Shown here: piece by piece, positions 32,368 to 42,111 of the stretch
Numbering within the stretch: position 1 is the stretch's first letter
Layout: each line of letters starts with the position of its first letter
The notes under the pieces: model-generated
The model's input: the letters and a program-made list of their open reading frames with translations, nothing else
What the model was told of the DNA's origin: nothing
Databases searched by the model: none
From: Rhynchopus sp. YZ270_cl-10
Lineage: Eukaryota > Euglenozoa > Diplonemea > Diplonemida > Diplonemidae
NCBI GenBank assembly: GCA_964035575.1
Contig: OZ037839.1
Span: 1,054,001 to 1,118,000, forward strand
Length of the DNA stretch: 64,000 bases
Reading direction: 5' to 3'
Position numbers and translations under genes: made by a program

Positions 32368-35300
32368 TCAGCACGACCCCACTTTGTCCTGCACTTCAAG
32401 AGAGAGGTCGCTGTGCGGGCTGGTGCACGACATCAGCGCCACGACTGCTGTTGAAGGGTCCACTCCTACGCACCATTCACCTACCTGCATGTGCAGAAAC
32501 TCGGCAGTGGCACCGCCCATGTCTTTGCGCCCTCCCTCTGCCAGCACTATCTTGGCGCCTGCGTCGTCACCACCCACACAGGCAAGACGCCCACCGTCAC
32601 CCACACCCAGATGACAGCCACCACTGCTGAAACCCCACACATCGCCATGCTTCATGCACCACACTGCGTGCACCACGCTGTCTTCCAGCTCGAGGTAGCC
32701 CCCAGAACGGAAGGCCACACGCACCGGTGTGTTCGCACTGGCATCCCCAAGACGCAGCTGCGGTACAGAGGCGGCCACGGCCCCCGACATGCCAATGACA
32801 ATCGTCTGTGTCTGCGAGACGGACGGAACCTCGCTGCAGCCAGGCAGGCGCAGCGATGCAGTCCATGTCCTCTCCAAGACCCAGAACGCTCCCACCCCTT
32901 GCCGCACTGTGCTGTCTGTGTAGCTGATGTCCACACCATTGCCGCAAGGGGAGTATGCACCAGCCTGCCCAGCAACACGGGGCGAAACGTCCTCCGTAAG
33001 AGACGCCGCAGTGTACAGGCCAGGGACCTGCACAAAGACAGGCGCAGTGTGCGTGCGGTACAGCGTCGTCGTCAGCGGAACACCCTCCTCACCGCAGGCA
33101 TCCACACCGCGCCACGTGACCTGCTCCTTCGCAGCATAGCGGCAGGTGTCGAAGCTGTCGGCCATCTCAATCCCCGCAAGAAACACAAAGGCGTCCTTGC
33201 CACGGCAGTGTTTGTCAATGTATTCGAACTGTGGCTTCTGTGCGTCCAAAGCCTCATCAACATCTGTGCACTCACTGATGGAAACGGGGTTGGTGTGTGC
33301 GAGGACAGGTGGTGTCAGGACAGGGAAGAAGTTGTCAGTATCAGCATCAGCATCATCACCATCAACATCACCATCACCATCATCTGTTACGTTCGCCGCC
33401 AGAAGGGTTGCGTCCCGTCCAAGCGCAGCCTCGCTGTGGCTGCTGATGTGGTGACGGACAAGCGTGACCTCCTCCCCGACGTATTCCTGCAGCTTTTGCA
33501 TCGCCTCGGAGATCTCACGTTGGATCCGCGAGCGTTCGGAGCTGGACATCTCACCGCTGTTGCCTTCATGGTTGGACACGAAGGTTGCGGCGTGCTTGGC
33601 GAGCCCTGCTGTGCCCGACGTGCTGCTTGCGTGCAGTGAATCCTCGGAGCTGAGATCAAGCTTCACACTGGAGTGCATCGCTTGCCCATGCTCAATCCCA
33701 TTCGAGGTCAGCTTCGGCAACGTCACCTTTGCGGGAAACTCTACAGGCATCGTCGCGTGCATAGGGAAGTCTGCCACGTACGGCTCCACGACAGGGTCGG
33801 GCAGGGTTGCACCCTTCACAAAGTCGTGCAGCCCTTTGTTGCGTGCCTGCGACGCCTTCAGGTGGCCCTGCAGGAGCTGTGCCTTGAGCGACTGCAGACG
33901 CACCTTCTGCGCATTGATCCCCACCTCCACCATGCACAGCTTGTCAGCATAGCGCGCACCGTTGTGGTAGTGGCACGATGTTGTGAAGAACAGAAAGTGG
34001 TGGCACGTCTTCGTCCGCACATACTGGTACCGACACCCATACTCATTCCGGTGGCTTTCTGTCACAATGTGCGACGACGACGTTGACCCAAAGGCAGAGT
34101 TCCACACCTGAGATATCGCATGGCCAATGTCCTTCAGAAGGTCCCCCAAAATCGGGATCTTCTCCAAAAAGTGCACCACATCCTCAAGACCGTGCACCAT
34201 AGCGTCAAACCCCTTCGCCAGGTACTTCAGCGCAGTCGCGAAGACGTGCTTCACTGCAGCGACAGCAACCTCCACACCCTTCTTCAGCCCGTCCCAGACC
34301 GCGACCGCCGCCTTCCCAATGGCTTCCACAGCAGCCTTCGCAACCTTGCCGATCTCCTTCGCCACGCCGCCGGGCTCGATTTTAACATGAAGATGGAACG
34401 ATGAGTCTGAAAAGGGGGTCGCAATCTGCGCAGTCCCTGACACATCTATTGCGATGAGTGCAAGGTCCGCAGACACATCGAAGGCGATGGTGTTCCCGGT
34501 GATGCGCAGCTCTGCCGCAATGGAGATGAGACGCAGCACCGAAATCTTCACTCCAAAGTCGACGGACGATGCCTTCTCGTCGTACGAAAAGTGCACATCC
34601 TTCACAACAATGATGTCCGCGAAGCTGATGTCCGAAAGCTCCGCCTTGAAGTACGTCAGGTCCCAGTTCCATTCGACAAGGGTCTTCGAGGTCAGCGCGC
34701 CATCAAACAGGTGCATATCAGTTTCGAACCGGAACGTCGATTTGTCAAGCGTCAGCTGCAGCTCCCCATACGAACGCAACACGGGAATCGAGAACGCACC
34801 ATAGACGCCGACCAAGATGTCCCCCTTCTTGCTGTCCGCAGCAACATGGAAGGTCGCACCACCCTTCACCTCCGACCCGTCCAAGTACTTCCCAATCTCA
34901 ATGATGCTTGTCGCCCCGATTTTAATGTCCACCTTATCCATCTCCGCCTTGATGTCAAAAGCAGACTCCGACACGCTTGCCTGGACACCAAATTTCCATC
35001 CAAAGAAGTCGATCTTACCCGAAAAGGCGATGCCGTTCGGGATCACCACGTCGCCGTCGCGGAAGCTAATCGTTTTCGCACTGCCTTCGCCGTTGAACGA
35101 CATGTACGCATAGCATGAGAGGTCTACTGATGCTGGTGGTGTGTCTGTGGCTGTGGCTGTCGTGGAGCACGCAGCGTCGGGGCTGAAGGGATATATCCCT
35201 GACTCGGCGAGGAAAGGTGCGTTACGTGCAATGTCAAGCTTTTTGACAAATGGCGAGTATTCACCGATGAGGCCAAAGATCTCCCCGACAGTGAGCTTGC

Positions 35301-37395
35301 TGACCATGGTGATGTAGTAGCTCTTCTCAGGCGCATCAATGTCGAGGCCAACGTACGCGCGCGCTTCGATGTAGGTCCCGGTTTTGTGCTCGCAGTCCGA
35401 CCACGTGCCCAGGCAGACCGTGCCGCCAATGTCGAGTTTCGTGGGCACCATGGTCTCAAGGTTCATGGCAAGGCCCAGTTTGATGTCCGCAATGTTGACA
35501 AAGGGGATCCCAAAGGCTTCGCTCCACCAGCCGTCCATCACCAGCCCGCCTTCGACCACCTGCTCCTCGCCACTCAAGGACACCTCAAGGTCGCCAAGGA
35601 GGTAGAGGAACCGTGCCGACGAGGTGCCGCAGTGCTCGACACAGAGGCGCACCGGAAGCGACACACCCACATCAAGCTCGCCGGACGTTGCGGCCTTTGC
35701 AAACAGCGTGAACCCTTCCTTCCCATCCTCGCTCCGAATCGCAATCTTGCTTCCATCCGTCGGCTTTGTCCCAATGTCAAGCTCAAAGGTCGCAACCTCA
35801 CTGCTTTTGCTGGCTTTGATCTCCACCTCTGCATCCGAGATTGTACGCAGAACGGCTTCAAACGCACTGCTCTTTGTGTCCGTAGGCAATGCAGGGCTTC
35901 CTGCAGCGGTAAGCTTCGCTGTCTCCTTCGTCACAACCACTTTGATCGAGGACGCACCAAGACCAAGGTGGCTGATGGGGGTCAGCATCCCAAGGAACAC
36001 GTTCTTTGCCGCTGTCGGCAGGGTTGCAGCAAGCACCGACGCAGTCCCGCCAAAGGTCACACCGTCCACATAGATATCCACCTCACCTCCATCATGGTCG
36101 TCTGTGAACTTCAGGGTCGCGTTTCCAGAGATAGAGGACGCAGTGCTGACCTTCCCACTGCAGGACCCAAGGCAGAAGGGTACTGTGTAATGTGCCTTCA
36201 GCACCATCGTCTCCGTCGCCTCAAGAAACGCCACCATGTCGGTTACCTTTCCCACCGCATCGTGCACAACCACGCCTGCTGCGTTGTGTGTCGAGGAGTG
36301 TCCCACCCAGCACGCAGCACTGTCGAACTTTGGGATGCTCGCTGTTCCCAGCGTCAGTGAGTCTCCAATCATATAGGTCCCCTTCCCCCATGCAGAACCC
36401 TTCAGCGCAGCCACCTCTGCCGCAGCCAGCTTCAACTCCGCCCACAACCCTTTCGCGCCTGAGAGAAGCCCCGAAGGAGCGCCTTCGTACAGCGTCATCC
36501 CCCATCCGATCATCGTCGGTTCGAACATTGCTTTCGGGTTCACCGAGAGACAGCCCCAGTTTGGATGGCGGAGGTGGACGTGGATTGACTTGATGTGTGT
36601 GAAGGAGGGGAGGCGGATCGAAACTTTGTATGCAAACCCGGACACTGCCGCAGTGGAGGAGGTGAAGTCGACCGACAACGTTGCGTCGAGGTCTGCGTCG
36701 AGGCGTTCCAGCAGCCCTGTGTCTGTCTTTGTCTTTGTCTTTGTCTTTGTTGTTGTTGTTGTGTCCTCAACACCCATCCCCACAGAGGCCCCTCCACCCA
36801 ACGCAACCACAGCATCCTTCCCCGTAGCAACATCCACACCAAACTGAAAGTGAAACCCCGCCGAAGCAGAAGCCGCCACCTCCTCCCCGCCAACCACCAC
36901 CTTCGTCCCCGCCGCCTTCAACCCCAACCCCGCAGTCACAACCACAACATCTCCAATCGTCCCCGACTGTGCCTCCCCGCTCCGGTCCGCATTAACAAAA
37001 GTGCCCGCGTGCTTCACAGCGTCAGTCAGCCCCGCCAAAGCAGACAGCGTCCCAGAAAGACTCTCCTCCAGACCTGAGATCCTGGACTCAAGGCGTGGCA
37101 TGTCTGTCGAGGAGAGGTGTGCGATCATCGCCTCAATGCCTTCTGCCGTTTTGTTCAGGTACTGCGCAGTGTGCGACTCGAGGACGTCGTGCACCACGGC
37201 AGTCACGCCGATGCTGTCCATGTACTTCGCGACGTCGTCGCTGACGGCGTGCACGGCGCGTGCCTTGTAGCTTTCCACAACATCGGAAAAGGTGTCAGAA
37301 AAGGAGCTGTACTCAAAGGGCTCGTTCGATGACGGAGGTGGCACCTCGCCTGTAACACATAGTACTAAGAGAAGGGTGCAAGTTGTTTTTAACAT
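32368..37395 (-). CDS. Large secreted protein of unknown function, 1675 residues
   Basis: The ATG at 37395 gives a clear signal peptide (MLKTTCTLLLVLCVTG) and lies 6 bases after a pyrimidine-rich tract ending in cag; an upstream in-frame ATG at 37506 would bury the signal. Residues 60-150 are predicted helical. A long middle section of several hundred residues is rich in beta-type alternation (for example KIDFFGWKFGVQASVS, GELQLTLDKSTFRFETDM). Near residues 1010-1090 comes an Ala/Val/Lys-rich helical stretch (GKVAKAAVEAIGKAAVAVWDGL). Next are a Cys/His segment (YGCRYQYVRTKTCHHFLFF), an acidic Asp/Gly run (DDGDGDVDGDDADADTD), and a C-terminal region of about 350 residues with many cysteines, perhaps beta-trefoil-like. 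No transmembrane anchor is seen. I do not recognise the family; a surface-coat or matrix role is a guess. Confidence 0.75.
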   Translation of the reverse strand: MLKTTCTLLLVLCVTGEVPPPSSNEPFEYSSFSDTFSDVVESYKARAVHAVSDDVAKYMDSIGVTAVVHDVLESHTAQYLNKTAEGIEAMIAHLSSTDMPRLESRISGLEESLSGTLSALAGLTDAVKHAGTFVNADRSGEAQSGTIGDVVVVTAGLGLKAAGTKVVVGGEEVAASASAGFHFQFGVDVATGKDAVVALGGGASVGMGVEDTTTTTKTKTKTKTDTGLLERLDADLDATLSVDFTSSTAAVSGFAYKVSIRLPSFTHIKSIHVHLRHPNWGCLSVNPKAMFEPTMIGWGMTLYEGAPSGLLSGAKGLWAELKLAAAEVAALKGSAWGKGTYMIGDSLTLGTASIPKFDSAACWVGHSSTHNAAGVVVHDAVGKVTDMVAFLEATETMVLKAHYTVPFCLGSCSGKVSTASSISGNATLKFTDDHDGGEVDIYVDGVTFGGTASVLAATLPTAAKNVFLGMLTPISHLGLGASSIKVVVTKETAKLTAAGSPALPTDTKSSAFEAVLRTISDAEVEIKASKSSEVATFELDIGTKPTDGSKIAIRSEDGKEGFTLFAKAATSGELDVGVSLPVRLCVEHCGTSSARFLYLLGDLEVSLSGEEQVVEGGLVMDGWWSEAFGIPFVNIADIKLGLAMNLETMVPTKLDIGGTVCLGTWSDCEHKTGTYIEARAYVGLDIDAPEKSYYITMVSKLTVGEIFGLIGEYSPFVKKLDIARNAPFLAESGIYPFSPDAACSTTATATDTPPASVDLSCYAYMSFNGEGSAKTISFRDGDVVIPNGIAFSGKIDFFGWKFGVQASVSESAFDIKAEMDKVDIKIGATSIIEIGKYLDGSEVKGGATFHVAADSKKGDILVGVYGAFSIPVLRSYGELQLTLDKSTFRFETDMHLFDGALTSKTLVEWNWDLTYFKAELSDISFADIIVVKDVHFSYDEKASSVDFGVKISVLRLISIAAELRITGNTIAFDVSADLALIAIDVSGTAQIATPFSDSSFHLHVKIEPGGVAKEIGKVAKAAVEAIGKAAVAVWDGLKKGVEVAVAAVKHVFATALKYLAKGFDAMVHGLEDVVHFLEKIPILGDLLKDIGHAISQVWNSAFGSTSSSHIVTESHRNEYGCRYQYVRTKTCHHFLFFTTSCHYHNGARYADKLCMVEVGINAQKVRLQSLKAQLLQGHLKASQARNKGLHDFVKGATLPDPVVEPYVADFPMHATMPVEFPAKVTLPKLTSNGIEHGQAMHSSVKLDLSSEDSLHASSTSGTAGLAKHAATFVSNHEGNSGEMSSSERSRIQREISEAMQKLQEYVGEEVTLVRHHISSHSEAALGRDATLLAANVTDDGDGDVDGDDADADTDNFFPVLTPPVLAHTNPVSISECTDVDEALDAQKPQFEYIDKHCRGKDAFVFLAGIEMADSFDTCRYAAKEQVTWRGVDACGEEGVPLTTTLYRTHTAPVFVQVPGLYTAASLTEDVSPRVAGQAGAYSPCGNGVDISYTDSTVRQGVGAFWVLERTWTASLRLPGCSEVPSVSQTQTIVIGMSGAVAASVPQLRLGDASANTPVRVAFRSGGYLELEDSVVHAVWCMKHGDVWGFSSGGCHLGVGDGGRLACVGGDDAGAKIVLAEGGRKDMGGATAEFLHMQVGEWCVGVDPSTAVVALMSCTSPHSDLSLEVQDKVGSC

Positions 37396-37594
37396 AATGC
37401 TCTGTTGGAAGGGTGAGGTGGGGAGGCGGGTAGGGTGGGTGAGTGGGGATATGTGGAAGTACTGGGGCAGAATATATTCGTTGACTTGTGAATCAATGAT
37501 GTGCACCCCAGAAGAAACTCTGACCCCATGACTGCGACATTGCCAAAGCTGTCAGGTCAATAGTTTCCAACGAGGTTGCTGTGGGTGTTTGGTG
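37184..37594. repeat. Parental copy of the 411 bp duplicated segment
   Basis: Identical to 23473-23883. The outer end contains a fragment of LRR-gene coding sequence (near 37505-37580), so the duplicated block is itself a mosaic. Confidence 0.85.
37402..37445 (-). promoter_or_regulatory. Likely trans-splice acceptor upstream of the secreted-protein gene
   Basis: On the minus strand the tract reads as C- and T-rich blocks (cctccccacctcacccttcc) ending aacag at 37402-37403, with the ATG only 6 bases further on. The same tract precedes the truncated copy at 23684. Confidence 0.45.
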
Positions 37595-38035
37595 GGAGGC
37601 GGGTAACGTGGGTGGAGTGGGTAAGGAGGGAGGTGGAGGTCTAAGATAGATTGAGATTACCTAAAAGACCCGAGAGGGGTGAATAGTACTGAAAAATAAC
37701 AAACAGAGAGGAGGGAAGGGGATACTTTGTATCTCGAAAAGAGTCGCTACGATGAAGGGGGCGAAACAACGCAAAACAAAAACACAACAAAACATCTGAT
37801 AAAGATGAAGCAAAACCACACAAAACAGCTCCCCACACCACAGCTTCAATATTCTTCCCATCACACGACGGGAAAGAGTAAATAACGTTTTCCCCAAGTG
37901 TTCACAGGTGTATCCAAAAATGCAGTTCAATAGGTTCACCAAAGTGTTCTTCAAATCCTCCTGTTTGTCCTTCCCCAAACCCGTCAAATCCTCCTGCTTG
38001 TCGCACCCGTTTGTGCTGGTCTTTTTGTGCTTGCA
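37595..38035. other. Intergenic region between the secreted-protein gene and gene E
   Basis: Purine-rich on the plus strand near 37595-37720. The right end resembles the 3' flanks of the other LRR genes (for example caaaaatgcagttcaataggttcacc, also near 230 and 40410). No supported gene. Confidence 0.45.
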
Positions 38036-39281
38036 TCAAAACCCTTCTCTCTCTTGTCCTGCTTTCAATGCAATACATTGTCTTGCACTTCCAGACACGT
38101 CTGTTCGTACTGCCTCAAAAGCTTCTATCCGCACATCCCCGAACTGTTCCGTAAACCTTGCGTAAATGTCACGCACACGTACATAGAAGGCCTCCTTGTA
38201 GGTGCTCATTCTAGGGTCTCCATTCGGGAGAGACAACATCTCGTCAATGCCGATGTTGCCTGGCAAGACGACTGTTGTGAGTGCGTTGCAGTTGAGCAGG
38301 AAGTCGTCCTGGATCCCTGTGTCCCTGCCAAAACCTGACATGTCCAGCGTCGTCAAGGATGTGCAATCTCGCAGGAAACCACGATCAATCTGCGTAACAT
38401 TGCTCAGTCCTGAGAAGTCTGCTGTTGTCAACGCGGAGCACCCTTGCAACCAGTCGCGCTTAATGTGTGTGATAGTGAGCAACTTTGATAAATCAACTGT
38501 TTTCAATGATGAGCACTGAAAAATAAATTTGTGCCCGATGTCTGCGACATTGCCAAAAGCTGAAAGGTCGATACTTCCCAGCGAGGTGCAGCTCGTAAGA
38601 AATTCGTCGCCCACCTTCACAACTCTGTGCAGTGCTGTCAAATCAATCGTTTCCAACGAGGTGCAGCCCGAACAAAAGTCGCTACGAAGTTCCGTCACAT
38701 TCGTCATCCCTGAAAAGCTGATGGTGGTCAACGACTTGCAGTTGGAGAGAAAGTTGGATCCGATCTTCGTGACACTGCAAAAAGCTGACAAATCAATGGT
38801 TGCCAACGAGGTGCAGTTCCAGAGGAAGCCGTCCTCAATGTGTGTGATTCTGCGCCATCCTGAGATGTCAATCCTTTCCAACGACTCGCAGTAGGCAAGA
38901 AAGTATGCACCAACCTTCGTCACACTCGTCATATGGGATAAGTCAAGATTTGTGACGCCAGTTCCTGCGAGGAACGAGCTCCCTATCACCGTCACACCAG
39001 TGAACCCTGACACGTCAAGGCTTGTCAACGATTTGCAGCTATGGAGACAGTTATGCCCAATGTACGTAACGTTGCACAATCCCGACAAGTCAACGGTTTC
39101 CAGCGACTCACACGCGGAGAGGAATCCGATCTCAATTCGTGTCACACCAGACACAGCAGAGAGATCAAGTCTCGTAAACGATGCTCCCCACAAGAACCCA
39201 TCCGGAATAACAGTCGCAACCTCCGCCTGAAGAAGCAGAGAAGCCACCTCAGGATCCTTCACAGTCGCCAACCTCGCTTCG
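38036..39281 (-). pseudogene. Gene E, C-terminal half: LRR part
   Basis: About eleven 25-residue LRRs of the same type, starting at the linker EARLATVKDPEVASLL and ending QEREGF as in gene C. No frameshift is visible inside it. The frame stays open upstream through the inserted element to 39394, so a protein lacking the ubiquitin-like domain could be made if a promoter and start exist. The missing domain lies at 39885-40163. Confidence 0.8.
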
Positions 39282-39884
39282 TAAACGTTTTTAAAAATAG
39301 GATGGAACACCCCGTTCCGAAGAGGAATGCAGCCACCCCGAAAAAGTGGGGGGTGTGTCGCCAGTCTGCGGTGAGAAACTCCTCCCTGAGTCAAAACTGC
39401 CGCTGGTTAGCGCTGGCTAAGGTTCCCTTTTCACCCGGTCACAATCGAGTCTCGCTCCGTCGGCGTTGACTGCACTGCAAAGCCCCTTGGTCCACCGTCG
39501 TAAAAGACACCACAAAAAGCGTAGGTAGGTGGGGGACCGGCAGGTTACAGACAGAGGCAGTACGGAGCTAAGGTGTCGGCGGTCGCGGGTTACCGTGGAG
39601 GCCTGCCCCCCGTGGAGGTCTTGGGATCTGGGAGTTTTGTGGAAGTAATCGGCTCAGAGTACCCTGCATTCCATGCACGACTCGAGCTCCTTGTGGTAGG
39701 ATATTGGGGTCCAGGGAAGCACCCTTCGCCCCGAGGTCCCACCACCCCAGACAGTTTGTAGGTCTAAAAGCACAACGTACTTGTCCAGGACCTGGCCGCT
39801 CTTGGGTTCTCTCGAAAAAAAGATACTAATCCCGTACGCCCGTGCACCGCAAAAATGTGCTATGGGGGGCGGTCCGCCGTCGGG
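39282..39884 (-). mobile_element. 603 bp non-autonomous element at the same site in gene E
   Basis: Flanks are agtcgccaacctcgcttcg (39263-39281) and agtcaccaacctcgcttcg (39885-39903), 18 of 19 identical. The 3' terminal 65 bp or so match the LINE family end (taaacgtttttaaaaatagg on plus, followed by an aatgcagccacccc stretch). The remaining 540 bp are mostly different from the other insertions. A stretch around 39590-39690 looks like one diverged 133 bp monomer (it shares cccaagacctcc and catggaat on the minus strand). This is an independent insertion with its own 5' end. Confidence 0.75.
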
Positions 39885-40163
39885 AGTCACCAACCTCGCT
39901 TCGGAAATGTCTGTCTCACCCAAGGCACGAAGTGTTTCAACAGATGCGTACTTAGTAGTTTTCGTCAACACGACTGTGTCTCCAGCACTCAGTTCTGTGA
40001 TGTCCTCTCCTTCCTCCTTCCCTCCGAAGCCCATGCGGAAGCTGTCTTCGCACAACCCTGTTGCAGACGCCACCTTCTCCCGCATCGTCTCCGTTGTGTC
40101 GTTCTCACCCACCTCAATCACGTATTTGGTATCATCATCATATCCCTGCACACACAGTTGCAT
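39885..40163 (-). pseudogene. Gene E, N-terminal half: ubiquitin-like domain
   Basis: It starts MQLCVQGYDDDTKYVIEV at 40163 and runs to SEARLVT at the insertion. The sequence keeps the gtcacc variant of the target, as in genes C and F. The upstream frame (to 40235) again has a hydrophobic stretch and a pyrimidine-rich tract with AG, as in gene C. Confidence 0.8.
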
Positions 40164-40545
40164 TGTTTCGAGTGACGTGTTGCTCTGTTGTGGGGTGGTG
40201 TTGAGAAGGACGAGGAGGGAGGCAAGATACAACAAAATAGCTTTCTTGTTTGTTTTTCACTTATCCTCACCCTGCCACATATGTGGAGTAGAAAAGACTT
40301 TGTGCTGACAGGTTGTTCATAAAAAGTGGTGGGGACACTCCGGTTTGTCAGAGTTGTGCACCAAACCTGCCAAATAATTTACCCCAGTTCAAAAGTGTAT
40401 CCAAAATTGCAGTTCAATAGGTTCACCGAAGTGTTCTTCACACAAAATCACCACACCCTCCAAATCCTCCTGCTTGCGTTGCTCCTGTTTGTCCTGCCCC
40501 AAACCCCCCAAACCCCTCTGTTCATCCAGCTTGTCCTGCTCCTGT
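40164..40545. other. Intergenic region between genes E and F
   Basis: Bases 40245-40460 match 25985-26170 closely, so the 5' flank of E and the 3' flank of F resemble the C-D interval. No supported gene. Confidence 0.5.
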
Positions 40546-42111
40546 TTATGCTGCCCCCAACTCTCCAAATCCTCTTTTTGTTCCTCTTTTTTGTCCTCTT
40601 GTGCTTGCATCAATCCCTTCTCTCTCTTGTCCTGCTTTCAATGCAATACATTGTCTTGCACTTCCAGACACGTCTGTTCGTACTGCCTCAAAAGCTTCTA
40701 TCCGCACATCTTCGAACTGTTCCGTAAACCTTGCGTAAATCTCACGCACACGTACATAGAAGGCCTCCTTGTAGGTGCTCATTCTAGGGTCTCCATTCGG
40801 GAGAGACAACATCTCGTCAATGCCGATGTTGCCTGGCAAGACGACTGTTGTGAGTGCGTTGCAGTTGAGCAGGAAGTCATCCTGGATCTCTGTGTCCCTG
40901 CCAAAACCTGACATGTCCAGCGTGGTCAAGGATGTGCAATCTTGCAGGAAACGTGGATCAATCTGCGTGACATTGCTCATTCCTGATAAGTCTGCTGTTG
41001 TCAACGCGGAACACCCTTCCATCCAGCAGTTCTCAATGCGAGTGATGCTGCGCAACACTGATAAATCAACTGTTTTCAATGATGTGCATTGCCTCAGAAA
41101 CCCTGACTCAATAGATGCGACATTGCCAAAAGCTGAAAGGTCGATACTACCCAGCGAGGTGCACCTCATGAGAAAGTCGTCTCCTACCTTCACAACCCTG
41201 TGCAGTGCTGTCAAGTCAATCGTTTCCAACGAGGTGCAGTCCGAACATAAGCCGTTCCCCAGTTCTGTCACATTGGTCATCCCTGAAAAGCTGATGGTGG
41301 TCAACGAGATGCAGTCGAAGAGAAAAAAGAAGCCGATCTTCGTGACACTGCAAAAAGCTGACAAATCAATGGTTGCCAACGAGCTGCAGTCCGAGAGGAA
41401 GTAGTTCTCAATGTGCGTGATTCTGCGCCATCCTGAGATGTCAATCCTTTTCAACGACTTGCAGCTGAGAACAAAGCTTGCACCAACCTTCGTCACACTC
41501 GTCATCGCGGATAAGTCAAGATTTGTGACACCACTTTCTTGGAGGAACGAGTGCCCTATCATCATCACACCAGTGAACCCTGACACGTCAAGGCTTGTCA
41601 ACGATGTGCAGCCAGAGAGACAGTCATGCCCGATGTGCGTAACGTTGCACAATCCCGACAAGTCAACGGTTTCCACCGACGCACACCTGTGGAGGAAGTT
41701 GTCCTCAATTCGTGTCACACCAGACACAGCAGAGAGATCAAGTCTCGTAAACGATGCTTCGTACAAGAACTCGTCAGGAATAACAGTCGCAACCTCCGCC
41801 TGAAGAAGCAGAGAAGCCACCTCAGGATCCTTCACAGTCACCAACCTCGCTTCGGAAATGTCTGTCTCACCCAAGGCACGAAGTGTTTCAACAGATTGGT
41901 ACTTCGTCGACTTCGTCAACACGACTGTGTCTCCAGCACTCAGTTCTGTGATGTCCTCTCCTTCCTCCTTCCCTCCGAAGCCCATGCGGAAGCTGTCTTC
42001 GCACAACCCTGTTGCAGACGCCACCTTCTGCCGCATCGTCTCCGTTGTGTCCTTCTCACCCACCTCAATCACGTATTTGTTTTCATCATATCCCTGCACA
42101 CACAGTTCCAT
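40546..42111 (-). CDS. Gene F: ubiquitin-like/LRR protein, intact
   Basis: The protein has 521 residues from MELCVQGYDENKYVIEVGEKD. It has a ubiquitin-like domain (1-75), the linker SEARLVTVKDPEVASLL, about twelve LRRs of 25 residues, and the tail RGFGELGAA. The target site is intact at 41835-41854 (variant gtcacc). It is the longest and cleanest copy and serves as a reference for what A, D and E have lost. A longer frame to 42270 passes through the presumed splice acceptor and is less likely. The repeats of paralogs differ mainly in the residues after F-L, which should lie on the exposed face, so binding partners may differ. Confidence 0.85.
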   Translation of the reverse strand: MELCVQGYDENKYVIEVGEKDTTETMRQKVASATGLCEDSFRMGFGGKEEGEDITELSAGDTVVLTKSTKYQSVETLRALGETDISEARLVTVKDPEVASLLLQAEVATVIPDEFLYEASFTRLDLSAVSGVTRIEDNFLHRCASVETVDLSGLCNVTHIGHDCLSGCTSLTSLDVSGFTGVMMIGHSFLQESGVTNLDLSAMTSVTKVGASFVLSCKSLKRIDISGWRRITHIENYFLSDCSSLATIDLSAFCSVTKIGFFFLFDCISLTTISFSGMTNVTELGNGLCSDCTSLETIDLTALHRVVKVGDDFLMRCTSLGSIDLSAFGNVASIESGFLRQCTSLKTVDLSVLRSITRIENCWMEGCSALTTADLSGMSNVTQIDPRFLQDCTSLTTLDMSGFGRDTEIQDDFLLNCNALTTVVLPGNIGIDEMLSLPNGDPRMSTYKEAFYVRVREIYARFTEQFEDVRIEAFEAVRTDVSGSARQCIALKAGQEREGIDASTRGQKRGTKRGFGELGAA

